Origin: Dichotomocladium elegans
Taxonomy: Eukaryota; Mucoromycota; Mucoromycetes; Mucorales; Lichtheimiaceae
NCBI GenBank assembly: GCA_025716815.1
Contig: JAIXMN010000018.1
Coordinates: forward strand, 744,001-808,000
Length of the DNA stretch: 64,000 bases
Direction of reading: 5' to 3'
The position numbers and the translations under genes are program-made. Shown here piece after piece: positions 45,644 through 58,189 of the stretch. Numbering within the stretch: position 1 is the first letter of the stretch; the number at the start of each line of letters is the position of its first letter. The notes beneath the pieces are model-generated. The model worked only from the letters and a program-made list of their open reading frames with translations, had not been told where the DNA came from and ran no database searches.

Positions 45644-48600
45644 TCAGGATCGCGCAAGCTTCTTACGAAGGTGGCGACGTTTCAGAAGCTTCCAAACCTC
45701 CGTAAAAGCCATATAAATCAAGCAGGAAAGGACCACCATTCCCCATTCCCAGGTGATACCCTTGTGTTTGAAGACAACCGTATTGAGAACCGGGACGTAA
45801 AGTACCACGAGGCATAAAACAAAGCAAGCTGCAAAGGAGTAGATGAGGTACCAGTTCTGCTTTCGCTTCATCATCCCGGACCATGTCCAGACCGGGTTTT
45901 GCAGGTTGCGGCAGGTAAATCCATGGAGAAGGATCATCACCGTCAAGGTGGTGAAGACAGCGCCTCGGGCCCGGAACACGACTTCGCAGTCGTCAGAGTA
46001 TTCCTTGTTGCAGTTCCGGCCTAGATGGCCATCACCGTACCCATACACGACGACGATAAAGTTGAGCAGGCATATGATTCCCATCATGAATCCATAAAAA
46101 ACGAGATCTGCGATGTTGCTGTATGAAAAAAGACCTTCCATTCTCGGCGGCTCAAGCATCTGCTCCGGATGGACTGGCTCCAGGCCGAGACTCATGGCGG
46201 GCGGCGACGACGTCAGGACATTGTTGAACAGAATCTGGATAGGCGTCATCAAGAACACCGAGGTCCCGTTTTCATCCAAGAAGCCTAAGCCTAACGTCAA
46301 CGGCACCACCTGTGCCACATTACCGGAAACCATGTGCACCACAAACCGTGCAATATTTGCAAATACCCGTCGTCCTTCCTCAATCGCCTTGACGATTGTT
46401 GCAAAGTTATCATCCACAAGCACAATATCTGCTGCCTGCTTGGCCACGTCGGAGCCGTTCTGACCCATAGCAATGCCAATGTCAGACTCTTTGAGACTCG
46501 GTGAATCATTCACGCCATCGCCTGTCATTGCGGTGACACACCCACGCCTGTGCAACGCTTCGATCATCTTGACCTTGGTCTCCGGGGAGCAGCGCGCAAT
46601 CACCAACGGCAAGGACGGTAGCGCATCGATCTGTTCGTCCGTCATCGAGTCGAATTGCGTGCCTACCATCACCATCGACTCGGGATGAATTTCAGGTAAA
46701 ATTGCCACTTCACGCGCAATAACGGCTGCTGTTGCTGCATGGTCTCCGGTAAGCATGTGGACCGTGATGCCTGCCCGATGGCACTCTTCGACAGCTGCCC
46801 GCGACTCCGGCCGCGGGGGATCGTAGATGCCCACCAGGCCCAAAAACGCCATGTCTTGCTCAATTTGCTCACGCGTGAACGTGTCCCACGTCACGGGCCC
46901 GTCCGTCTTGAGCTTCCGCACTGCTAACGAAAGCACACGTAATCCTCCCCGCGCGAGTCCCTCGACGTGCGGCATGACACATGCCTCAAGCGCCTCGGGC
47001 GCCATGTGCGAGAGTGGATTTTTGTCCTTGTCAAAGATGCCCACGCAGGTTTCGAGTACTCGTTCCGTAGCGCCCTTGATAAATGCATAATGGTCTCCAT
47101 TCGGTGCCTGGACGAGCATGCTCATTCGCTTGATAGACGAATCAAATGGATATTCGATCACCAAACGCCAGCAACCGTCGGCGGCATTCACATCGGTCAG
47201 GTCAGGTTTACCCATTCCTGCCTTGTGCGCAAATACCTGGAGTGCAATCTAGAGCAGTGTTATGGAATCATCGTACTTCGGGTTAGTTACATGGGTATAT
47301 ATATATATATATATATATATCTGTGGGTGTATGTGTGCTTTTCTTTTTTTTACCTCAGTCGGGTCGCCCATGCCGTGCCACTTGCCGGTCTCCTTGGCTT
47401 TGCGAATCTCGCTCATGTTGCAAAGTGCACTTGCGAGAACCAAGTGATGTAGGCCATTCGAGAATTTATCCTTGGTAAGGACCGTGGAGTCTGATTCTCG
47501 GGTTATCTCTCCCTCGACCGAAAACCCGAGACCATCGACCTTGTAATAGCCTTCTTGCGGGCGCCAGAACCGTGTGAGCACCATCTTCGATTGCGTCAAC
47601 GTTCCGGTCTTGTCCGAGCAAATGTTGGAGACAGCACCGAGGTGTTCCAGCGCAGCAAGTCTACGGACCAGCGCGTTGGCCTTGGCCATGCTATGCACGC
47701 CGAATGCCTGGGTCAGCGTGACGACAGCGACAAGCGCTTCGGGAATGACCGCAATGGCTGTCGAGATTGCGTACAGAATATGGCTGTCCTCGATGTGGAA
47801 CTTGGCCACAGAGAAGACGATGATGATTGTCAGAATGGCAACTCCGAGCAGGACCAACGCCATTCGTTCCAGAGACCGCTGGAGCGGTGTCTTGCTCTCA
47901 TCGCTGCTCAGCAATCGCAGCGCAATTTTGCCGATCTCTGTTTGCATCCCAATGCTCGTCACCAAAGCCTTGCCGCGACCTTTGGTCAGCACCGTACTGG
48001 AGTAGCTCATATTGATCCGGTCACCTAGTGGAACGTCCGCGGTTTCCAACCTTTCGGTTCTATAGACCCATAAGCAAGAAAAGACAATAATATAGTAATA
48101 AAAGAAGATAGTAGAAGGCATACCCTTTACTAACAGGTACCGACTCGCCGGTCAAGAGCGCCTCATCTACATCCATATTGAAGGACTCAACGATCCGACA
48201 ATCTGCGCCAATCACATCGCCCGCCTTGAGAAGTATCAGGTCGCCGGGCAACAGCTCGCGCGTGGGGATGGTCTTGCTTTGCCCATTGCGGATGACCTGG
48301 CTAGTGGGTGATGCCATCTGCCGTAGCGAGTCCATTGTCTTTTCGGCCTTAAACTCTTGCAAAAAGCCGACCACAGCATTAAGAATCATGATGGCGCAAA
48401 TCACGGCACCTTCCACGTAGTCTTTGAAGACAAATGAGACAACCTAAACCCATCGATTCGTCATGAGCTCTTTTGTTCATTTTTCTTCCTTAGGAATGGA
48501 GCAAAGAAGCCACTTACCATGGCAATCAGAAGAATAAGGACCATGACGTTGAGGAACTGTTTGAGTAAGAGCCTGATTGGACTGATTCCGCCGTCCCCTT

Positions 48601-49015
48601 CCATCTCATTAAAACCATAGTCTTTGCGTCGGGCCTCGATTTCTTGCTCCCGAAGGCCGTCCTCTAGATCAGTCTTCAGTAATGTGGAAACTGTTTCCAG
48701 ATCCATGGTATGATATGGTGGCCCTTCAACAGCATTTGCTGCGCGCTTCTGACGCCGTCGTCGCTTGACAAGGTTCATTTTCTTCATCAGAACGCTTCGG
48801 ATCGACCGGACATCAAATGAAATCGTCGTTTGGTCCGTGGATAGTCTGGCCATACGTCGCTGCTTGATCTTCTCATGATTACGGACATTGTCACCTTTGG
48901 GGTCATCATCAGCAAATGTGATTGCTACACTTTGCTGTTGCTGCTGCTCTGGGTTGTTGTTGTTGAATAGCATATGTGTAAAAGGAAGCCGGGTATCCGA
49001 TGACACCTTCGCCAC
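45644..49015 (-). CDS. ENA-type (P2D) Na+/K+ P-type ATPase
   Basis: Four exons, 49015-48518, 48443-48124, 48059-47354 and 47248-45644, give 1042 residues. The order of landmarks is complete: DYGFNEMEGDGGISPIRLLL in the cation-ATPase N-domain, LLTGESVPVSKG (about 265), the phosphorylation motif ICSDKTGTLTQ (Asp about 421), the nucleotide-site KGATERV and the hinge TGDGVNDSPSLK (about 749). It ends in six predicted C-terminal membrane spans. The IPEALVAVVTLT transmembrane-4 segment and the loop residues resemble fungal ENA exitus pumps rather than SERCA, which has the EGLP motif. These pumps export Na+ or K+ at high pH or salt. The N-terminus carries a basic, Gln-rich extension. A TA repeat lies in the third intron (47353-47249). 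Confidence 0.92.
47298..47321. repeat. TA microsatellite in ENA intron 3
   Basis: About twelve TA units lie in the intron between the DKTGT-containing exon and the last exon. Confidence 0.9.
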
Positions 49016-50926
49016 TGTCTTCTTTTATAGATTCTCCATACATACGCACTTTTTATGGAAACTCCATTTTCTTCCAAAGTTTCGATCTATCAGCTTAGCT
49101 CGCTTACTGCTCTCGGCGATTGTGAAACAGTGCAGCTCCTTTGGTCCGGAAAATCGGAATGGAAACGATTGCTTACCATAGCAACAGGGACGCTTTTATT
49201 TTCTTAGACGTCCATGCATCCGGTGCCAGCTACAATCACGCAAGTATGTTATGCCTAATTGTATCTTTTAGTATACCCAACGCATGTATATATATATTCC
49301 ATTTGCTATCAGCGACATGAATCGACTTCCGAGGGTGATGTTACCATAAAAAGCTAACTAGGACCAGGTGGGACCCCAAAGAGGGCAGATTCCATTCTCC
49401 CCCCAAAAAAACGTTTACAATGAGCGCACGGGTTATACTGATACCCTTAACGTCCAAAAAAGAGTCACATCAACCTAGGCGAATGACCAATATAATGACC
49501 AAGCGATATCTCACTGCCATTGAACTAGCTCTGCCCGATAATAAAATATCATGACAATGAAGATCATGATAACTAGCGGCCAATGCATTGGAATACGGAA
49601 ACAGAGTGGCGTATACAAATAGAAGATCAGACATACATAAACTTGGACGGTTAATAAGGAAAACGAGTCCACTAGATTCTTTGCTCCCCCCCCCAACCGC
49701 AAAAATAGCGCACTTGCATATTTTCATAGATTAGAGTTGGTGGCCTAATTTTCAAACATGGTTAGTCCCACAATTTTCCTAAAATCTGATTTGACTAAAT
49801 TTTCTACTGCGGTTGGTCAACCTAGAATGTCACCGGTGTTATTCAGAGGCTGTAGAAGAGCATCATCACATAACCGATAGGATTCGAGTATCTGATTCAA
49901 TTACGCTATGGCAAGGGTTATACACTACAACGTTTTCAGAAGCTTTTAAAAGGAAAGGTGGGCTGATTGACATAGATCATAAATGTTTACAAATCAAGCT
50001 GGTGCTGATCATGTTGGGACTAGCTGAATGAGTTTGAGGAGCATCATACATCCTGCTATAATTATACCATTGCAATACATATATTATTTTTTCAAGAAGC
50101 TGATATCAATGATATAAGTATTCAGTAAAAAAATGCGATCGATTAGCCACATCCATGTATTCTCGGCCGCATTAGAGTCATTGCTTCAATCAATGGGAGC
50201 CGTCTTCTTGTAGCTATCCACATCTTTTAACGCTTGGACAGGCTTCAATTTACGCGCCCTATGCAGACATGGTCTTCTGCCTGCTATCTGGATCTTCTTC
50301 TCTTCGGCTCTTTCTCATCTCCCAACAGTATTGCTTCCACCTGATTTGCGAGAGAGACCTATCTCTTCCCCTGCGTTTGCCACGACCACAACTGATTCTT
50401 CGAATATACCACATAGGTTTTTCAAAGCCTGCTAAAGTCCTGCATGTGCTGCTACATCCATAAAAAAGTTTGATTGGGTTTCCTCGGTTTCCTCGGATTC
50501 GTATATATCTTCCACTTTCCCACGTGCGCCAAGTTATCGGTATAACTGCCATCACCCGTTCGGCCATTGTTGTTCAAATCGTACCTAGCTATCAGAGTGG
50601 TCTCCATTTTCTACCGTACCAATGGACCCCGATTTCTTCCCCCAGTGAACCTTTGTAATTCAGACTTGGAAATTGCCTCTGGGTTTGTAGCAAACAATAA
50701 AAAGCAGTAAAAACAGAAGTGCTCCCCACTTCCCAAGAATAGAAAATTCCGACCCGGACGAATAGTCACCGTGCGTCAACAGTGAACAAAGGAAGGACCC
50801 CGACTGTTGCTTTGTGGCTGCCTTACGTGATTTTTTCCCCCTCCTGTTGACAACTTTTTTTTTACTCCCTTTAATCATTTCTTTTCTCCATCGTCAAGCA
50901 CATACACACATTATATATCGATCTTC
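49016..50926. other. Divergent intergenic region, ENA and GlnRS
   Basis: About 1.9 kb. Short frames at 49813-50031 and 50259-50567 have no recognised family. AT-rich patches lie around 50050-50130 and a T run lies near 50857-50865. Both promoters must lie here. Confidence 0.45.
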
Positions 50927-53538
50927 ATGGAGTCCATTTTCGTAAAAATTGGCCTTTCCGAGCAGAAGGCCAAGGACACTGCAAAGAATAAGAAGCTCGC
51001 CCCTTTGCTTGAGGCTGTCATTGACGACGCCAAAGTGCGCGATACAGGGTGCGATAAGGAGCGAGGCAATCTCTTGTATCACCTGGCATCTACCATAACA
51101 AAGGATGCTCTGCCTCATCGCGCGTACATTGTCAGTAAAATCATGAACGGCGATCTCAAGACATCGGATCAGGTTACTGGTAAGGGGAAAAAGGGACGCC
51201 CAGTACTCTTTTTAATCAGTGCACTCATTGTCCACATAGCTGCTATTAAATTTACTGAGGATAGTGAGACGCCCATCAACCAAGATGCGTTTAATGAGGC
51301 TACAGGTGTTGGTGAGTATTCTCGACAATGGAAGAGATTGGAAACAAAAAAGACATGGGCAGCATCTTAATATTTGCACAGGCATTGTCGTTACACCTAA
51401 GCAGGTCGAGGAGGCGGTTGCCAAATACATTGAGGAAAATAAGGACACCATTGTGACGAACCGCTATCGTGCATTGGGCGCCACCCTTGCGAGCACTCGT
51501 AAGCTGCCTGCTCTGCGCTGGGCTGATGGTGCGATTATCAAGAATCAGGTTGATGCGCAGCTGCTCGCATTGCTGGGTCCCAAGGACGAACGTGATGCTC
51601 CTCAGAAGAAGAAGAAGGAAAAAAAGGAGACCGCTCCTAAAAAGGATGCTGGCAAAAAGGCAGCAGAAGAAGAGCCTAAGGAAGTCAATTTGACAAATAT
51701 GTTCTTTGAGGGCGAACTTGCCAAGCTGCATAAGCCCGGTGGAAACAAGCAGATCAAGCCCGAGTTAATGGAAGCTCACCTCAAGGCCACAGGTGGCAAA
51801 GTTGTCACCCGATTCCCGCCCGAGCCCAACGGTTTCCTTCATATTGGTCATGCTAAAGCCATCAATGTCAATTTCGGTTATGCCAAGGCGCACAATGGCG
51901 TTTGTTACCTCCGCTACGACGACACCAACCCCGAGGCCGAAGAAGAAAAGTACTTTGTCTCAATTTTGGAGACTGTCAAATGGCTCGGTTTTGAACCCTT
52001 CAAGATTACGTATTCGAGCGACTATTTCCAGGAGCTTTATGATCTCGCAGTCAAGTTGATCAAAAAGGGTCTTGCCTACACCTGTCAATGCACGGGTGAG
52101 GAAATCCACGCCCATCGTGGTGGTGACGATGGTGGTCCTCGTACTGCATGCGCTCACCGCGACCGTCCGATCAAAGAGACTCTGGAACAGTTCGAAAAGA
52201 TGCGTGAAGGTCGATACAAAGAAGGCGAGATTACCCTCCGCATGAAGATGGATCTTGAGAACGGCAACCCTCAATTCTGGGACCTGATCGCCTATCGTGT
52301 TCTGTACACCCCGCATCACCGCACGGGTTCGCAGTGGTGTATTTACCCTACCTACGACTTCACCCATTGCTTGGTCGATTCGTTTGAAAACATCACCCAT
52401 TCGCTTTGCACTACTGAATTTAGACAGTCTCGCGAGAGTTATTACTGGCTTGTTGATGCAGTTGAGGTCTACAAACCTGTCCAGTGGGAGTACGGTCGCC
52501 TCAATGTGACTGGTACAGTTATGTCCAAGCGCAAGATCCTCAAGCTTGTGCAGAATAACTACGTTAGTGGCTGGTAAGTCGGCGATACGAGCAGAGTAAG
52601 AGATAGGAGAGGAGTTGACCTTTTTTCTGTCTGCCTGTCTGTCGATCAGGGATGATCCAAGAATGTTCACTCTTGTTGCCATCCGTCGACGTGGCGTTCC
52701 TCCCGAGGCCATCAACAGTTTTGTCCTTGAACTTGGCGTAACCACATCGCAGAGCACGATTGATGTTCTGCGCTTTGAGGGCAAAGTCCGTGACTATCTA
52801 GACAAGACGGTCCCACGTACGATGATGATCATGGAGCCTATCAAGGTGACGATTCAGAATCTGGCCGATGATCATCTTGAGTGGCTGGAGGTGCCCAATA
52901 TGCCGCGTAAACCTGAATATGGCGAGTACAAGGTCCCGTTCACAAAGACGGTCTACATAGAGGCATCTGATTTCCGTGAGGTCGACTCGAAGGATTACTA
53001 CCGCCTTGCGCCTGGAAAGTCCGTCGGTCTTCTGCATGTCAAGCGACCGATCAAATGTGTCGAAGTCAAGAAGGACGGCAATGGCAAGATCGTGGAACTT
53101 ATATGCCAGTATGAGAACGAGGGCGAGTTCAAGAAGCCAAAGACATACATTCACTGGGTTGCCGAGGCCCCCTCCGTTGGCTCACCCGTTAAACTTGACG
53201 AAGTGCGTCTGTACAACCCATTGTTCAAGCATGCCAACCCTGCTGATGCACCGGGCGGCTACTTGAATGACATCAATGCGGATTCGCTTCAGGTTGTCAA
53301 GGGCGCCATTGCGACCGTCGGTATCTATTCGCAGATCGAGGATTGGGTCAAAAAGACGGGCGGTAAGGACAAGGAGAGTATGCGATGGCAGTTTGTTCGC
53401 AACGGCTACTTTTGCTTGGACTATGACACCGAAATCGATACTGCCAAGGTCCTTGCAGATGGCGGAAAGGCCGGACTTGGCCGCATCGTGGTCAATCGGA
53501 CGGTCACCCTCAAGGAAGATGCTGGCAAGTCAAACTGA
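50927..53538 (+). CDS. GLN4: Cytosolic glutaminyl-tRNA synthetase
   Basis: Four exons, 50927-51179, 51240-51311, 51382-52573 and 52650-53538, give 801 residues. The N-terminal GlnRS-specific domain (helical, residues 1-185) leads to a Lys-rich linker with KKKKEKKE. The class I catalytic domain has PNGFLHIGHAKAI (HIGH about residue 261) and VMSKRKI as the KMSKS loop (about 488). RYDDTNPEAEEEKYF and WCIYPTYDFTHCLVDS are typical GlnRS blocks. The C-terminal anticodon-binding beta-barrels are complete. It charges tRNA-Gln with glutamine in the cytosol. The extended N-terminus is the eukaryotic form. The last intron has CTGTCTGTC repeats before the CAG acceptor. Confidence 0.96.
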
Positions 53539-54532
53539 GCAACTTAAAAGTCCTTTATGCATATCACATACATATACGTCGTTCTTGTTCCATCTCCACA
53601 TACAGTTCTTTCTTTTTTTGGGAAAACAAGATTTTGTAATACACAAAGATGACTCGTTGATAACGTTTGTGATGGTTTGTACCTTATTTCAAAAACACAA
53701 GAGAAGCGAGACGTTCCATCAGGTGCTGGGACATCTTCTTGAAGTTCATCCTGCTAAGGCTTTGCCGCCATGTCCTTTTTTCAACAATCTTGGTTTGAAA
53801 AGAAAGCCTCTTGTCAAAAATCGCAGTATGCAAAATCATCTTTGGTCCCCAGACGAACGAATCAAATGTCGTACGGACGGGAGCAAGTTCTGTAAGAAGG
53901 GGCGGACAGAAACAAGATGTTGACGGGTTGGGGGGGGAAGGAAAAGGGTTCTCCCCTTCAAGCCATTTGTTTCTCACAGAACATCTGCATCATACTATTT
54001 TCCAATGATCTCTCTGAACTTGATGGTACACATATCCCCAAGCTAAAAAAAAAAAAAAAAAAAGGTGGTGGAAGTGGGCTTGGCCCTTCCATTGAAAAGT
54101 AAGCGGGTGTGTCTGGTACAATCACATAGCATAATACATTGTACCAAGGAAAAGACTGATACCGGTGCCCTGCTACTTTTTTTCACGGCACAATCTGCCA
54201 CTCTCTCCAAAGTCTCGGATGACCAATCCATAACTCCCCACGAGTTACGTATGTGCTTTCAAAGGCTTCTGCAAGCGATTCACCATGTCAGCTTCCTTCC
54301 ACACACAGTAAACTTCTAGTCTACGTAGAATGGATCGTCCGGAAGGGGGATGTCCAACCTCCTTAGCGCAAAATACCTGGCGTTTGTCCTGGTTTCTTCA
54401 CTTTACCCGGAAGAAGGATCAAGTACCCGCTTAGGGGGAGGGGGTTTAGCGTGCGATTTTTTCTGAACAGTGTATGTGAAGTAGATATATTTACAGATAA
54501 ATTTCATGAGGTAAAGGTCGTGCAGAGAACAC
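53539..54532. other. Convergent 3' region with a possible small gene
   Basis: About 1 kb between GlnRS and the CorA gene. On the minus strand an exon-like frame (53889-53684, 67 codons) follows a CTTACAG acceptor, and further short frames lie upstream beyond a 19-T run at about 54044-54062. All three frames are open in parts, so no model is firm. No family was recognised. Confidence 0.3.
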
Positions 54533-56351
54533 CTAAAGTAGTTTGATGGCACGGCCCCACATAATCATAGATACCGAATAGATAGCGATGCCTCCACAGA
54601 CCCAGAAAAAATAGCTGGTGTCTGTGATATATTTACCCGGCACATCCACATTCATGCCAAAAAGACCGCAAAGAACCGTCAGCGGTATGAAAACCGTGGC
54701 CAGAAATGTCAGTCGGTTCATGACCATGTTCGTGATACTGTAAGTCTTTGTCAGCTCCACATTGACTTGTGCAAGATAGTTCGTATGCGCACGGCCAAGG
54801 ATCCGGTTATAGTGGTTGACGTTTTGGACCATTGTCACCACGTGATCTAATAATGGTCATCGTTACCTTTATGTTCTCCATAACTAGCTGGTTGCCCTTT
54901 ACCTTGGATGTCGCCCAGATAGAGGAGCACATCTGTAAATGCTTTTCTACCCTTGGAAGGCTGCTGGATATCGTCCGTCTCGTCCTCATTGTCAACACTG
55001 GCCCAATCCTCGTAACGCTTCATCAAACTCCGGATGACATCCATCTTCGACGTCAACAGCCGTGACAGCTGTGTCGAACGGCGCCGGCATCGGCTGATTC
55101 GTTTCAGCATATCCGATTGCTCTGAGCGACGGAGCATAAGAGAAAGTTCGTCGATCGAGACTGCCTCCATTTCGACCTGAAGAATGGTCGGTGCAAAATC
55201 GTCCACAATGGCATCGATGATGGCATAGTTGAGCCAGTCGGGTGTGATTGTCATGTATGATCTCAGCTGATCGGTACGCTTGCGCACTTTGCGGGGAATA
55301 TCAGAGACTCGGAAACGGAACTGAAAGATACTTCATGAATATATCTTGTCATAATTCCAGAGCCCTCCCCTATCTTATGCGCAACCTACCGTCAAGAGAC
55401 CCTGCCGAAAGATTAAAATGTAAAAATTGAAAGGACGTATCTGATCCGTGTAGGGATCAATATGGAAACTGCGAAAGCAGATAAAGGAATAATTAGGGAA
55501 TGTCTCGATCTTCTCGCGCTGCTCTTGGGCGAGTACGTCCTCGGACGTCAAGGGATGAATATGGAAGGTCTAGTTATAGCATGTTACAACATGATCATAT
55601 TTACACACAATCCTTCTTCCTTTCTTAGTACCTTACTCAATGTCTTCATATCCTCCAGCGTTGGACTTAAGACATCAACCCACCAAGTCGTCGAAGATGA
55701 CTGTAATATGTTCTCCAGCACAGAGCGACCTTCTTCGCTCAAGAGTTCCTGAAACTGTTGCGAGTTGGCGGCATCTTGGCCAATGGTATAGATAGTGAAG
55801 CGTGCCGACTCTGGGTCAATGTCGCACTATAGTAAATCGCAACCAACCATTATGCACACTGGTCTTTGTATATATGTTATATATATATATATATATATAT
55901 ATCCCCCTTTCGGTTGCACATGCGTTTGTTTGTATGGTCTTATGCCTGAGAAGATTGGGCTTACATTTTGATCGCCAAGCGTGCGTTTACTGATTGTCTT
56001 TGTGAGCTTAATGGTCTCGGTGTCAGCCGACTTTTTTCGATCGTACATTGCATCAAATGCTGCCATGTCTGCCTGATCGTCCACCTGATCGTCAATGTCA
56101 TACTGTGGAAACAGAACATCCTGCTCAACATCATTGTCATCAGGCCAGGCATCGCCCAAAGGATGGCCATTATGAATGCTGGCAGGTCGCGGTGATGTCG
56201 CAGTCGGATGCACCGGCTGATACTGGAGCGGATTCTGGTTTGAAGAAGACAGTCTCCGATTGCGCAACTCGAGCGAAAATGGGAGCGAAAAGGCTCGACT
56301 GGCCATCCGCGATCGGCGTTGTCGCAAGGATTCTTCGGCACTGGAAGACAT
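54533..56351 (-). CDS. CorA-family Mg2+ channel (Alr1/Mnr2-like)
   Basis: Five exons, 56351-55965, 55826-55632, 55569-55390, 55320-54903 and 54846-54533, give 497 residues. The long N-terminal cytosolic domain has TFHIHPLTSEDVLAQEQREK and FRSFHIDPYTDQIR, both typical of fungal CorA proteins. A coiled region follows, then two C-terminal membrane helices. The first helix ends in the signature CGLFGMNVDVPG, where Gly-Met-Asn forms the ion filter. Fungal members are Alr1/Alr2 (plasma membrane uptake) and Mnr2 (vacuolar release); which one this is cannot be decided. The N-terminal 130 residues are disordered and acidic. A TA repeat occupies the first intron. The gene lies 181 bp beyond the kinase stop, same strand. 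Confidence 0.93.
55876..55902. repeat. TA microsatellite in CorA intron 1
   Basis: About thirteen TA units lie inside the first intron (55964-55827) of the CorA-type gene. Confidence 0.9.
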
Positions 56352-56532
56352 GGTGAATACCTGCCCGCATAGCCCAGGACGGGGAAAGGTTTTAAAAAAT
56401 TCGGGACGGAAGGAAAGAAGGGAGAACTTTATTGAACACAGGAAATACACAAGGAAGAAAAAAAACGTATGTATAGAAAAACCAAAAAGAAACAGAACAT
56501 TTACAGCTTTAAACAAAACAACAACAAAAAAA

Positions 56533-58189
56533 CTAAAAGAGATGGAATTCTTTGGGAGTATAAAGGAGGAGGTCGCGGTTATGTACGTGGGGGTGAAGCA
56601 CATCGCCTGGCGTGGTTGGTGCATATTCTTCCGTCGCATGGTGATCTTCAATGCCTACAGTCATTGACAATGGCTCATCAAAATGGGAATAAGAGGCGGT
56701 GGCAGATGCCTCTACGTCTTCTGCAGTGTCGGTGATAGAGGAGACGGACAACGACGACGACGGAGCAGCTGGGTATTCGAGGGATTGTAGCCATGTGGCC
56801 AAATAATGCGGTGGAAGAGCAGCGAGGACAAATGGGTGAGATGAGGCCTGGTCGGAGGACAGACGCTGCATAGGGTCTTTTTGCAGGCACCGTGCGACAA
56901 ATGCATGAAATTGGGCAGAAAAAAAGGCTGTGGAGTCGTCATCGATGAGAGTTGGGGGCGGGTCACGGATCACTCGTGCAAAAATCTGATGAACGTGAGA
57001 AGGCCGATCCGATGATTGTCTGTTTGCTCAGTGAACTTACATTCGACGGAGTATCATCGCAGTAAGGAGGTATGCCCGAGGCAAGTTCGATGGCTGTGAT
57101 GCCAAGTGCCCACAAGTCCACCTTCTCATTGTAAGGAAGGTTCTGTATCACCTCTGGTGCCATCCAACAAGGCGTGCCAATAAAGGACTTGCAGGATCGG
57201 CTGCCGTGATCTACTGCGAGAGCCTCTAAAAACTTGGATTGCTGTTGTCGCTCATGTTGGTGATAATAATTGCTGGCTCCAAAATCGGCAAGCTTCACTA
57301 TCCCCAGTTGATCCAGGAGAATATTTGCAGCCTTGACGTCACGATGGATGATCATGTTGCGGTGGAGATAAAGGAGCCCCGATACCGCCTGCTTTAGAAT
57401 ACTTTTTGTTTGTCATGTGTAAGCTGTTGTCACGTTCTCTTTTCACGTTGGACTATTTCGTACCAAGCAACCAAGGCCTCATTCAATCCGTCCGGGGAAA
57501 AATCAGTTAATAAATCGCGGCAAGATCCTATTGTTATGAGTTCAATGATTGTCCGCAAAGAGGGTAGTTCTTTCTTCATTCATACCGATCATCATGGGCA
57601 TGACAATGTACATGTGAGTAGAGGATGAAAAGGTTTGCAGGATGGACATGATGTGCGGATGAAGACAGTGGGAGAGGATGTGGATCTCTCGCCGGAGTGC
57701 GGTTCTGTCTTTATCAGATACCCGCCGATGATCCAAACTCACTCGCTTCACAGCAATAAGAGTCTGTTTGGGACGATAGGTAGCCGCAAAAACAACAGCT
57801 GAGCCCCCTGAACCTGTGACAAGTTTCTTAATGCCTGTGCTTCTTCTTTTTCTTTTATGTAAGTTCATGGTTTCTTGAAACGACAACTCACCAAGTTCTT
57901 GCAATAGACGATAATCTTCGAGACGGGTAGAATAAATCGCCGCTTTCTTTTTAATCTTGATGTTGTCGCGGCTACTCTTTTCAGCGTCACCATAGACGAG
58001 ATGGGTGACCATATTTGACAAACGCTGAAGACACGAACTTAATAACGATAAAGGTGTTGCTGCGACTTCACTGCTGTGGCGATGTGAACATTTCAAGAGC
58101 TCGTTTGCCGTTTTCCGTCGTGTAACCGAGAGTTTACCGGTAGCATAAAAGCGACAGAGGGAGGTCTGAGCAGGAGACGAGAACTGCAT
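56533..58189 (-). CDS. Ste20/GCK-type Ser/Thr protein kinase
   Basis: Five exons, 58189-57892, 57813-57586, 57527-57464, 57401-57041 and 56985-56533, give 467 residues. The Gly-rich loop is GSGGSAVVFAA (about 100), made by splicing. The Lys is in LIAVKRV (Lys122), the catalytic loop is IIHRDVKAANILL (Asp218) and the metal site is LADFGAS (Asp236). The activation segment has an insert and then GTPCWMAPEVIQNLPYNEKV, which is the STE20 family signature. After the kinase domain about 80 residues are Ser/Asp-rich and disordered. The N-terminal 85 residues are basic and could hold a localisation or docking region. The substrate pathway (MAPK, Hippo-like or septation) cannot be judged. Confidence 0.93.

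Noticed and set aside
51960..52784. 274-codon minus-strand frame
   Set aside because: It lies entirely over GlnRS coding sequence and intron; the plus-strand product is certain.
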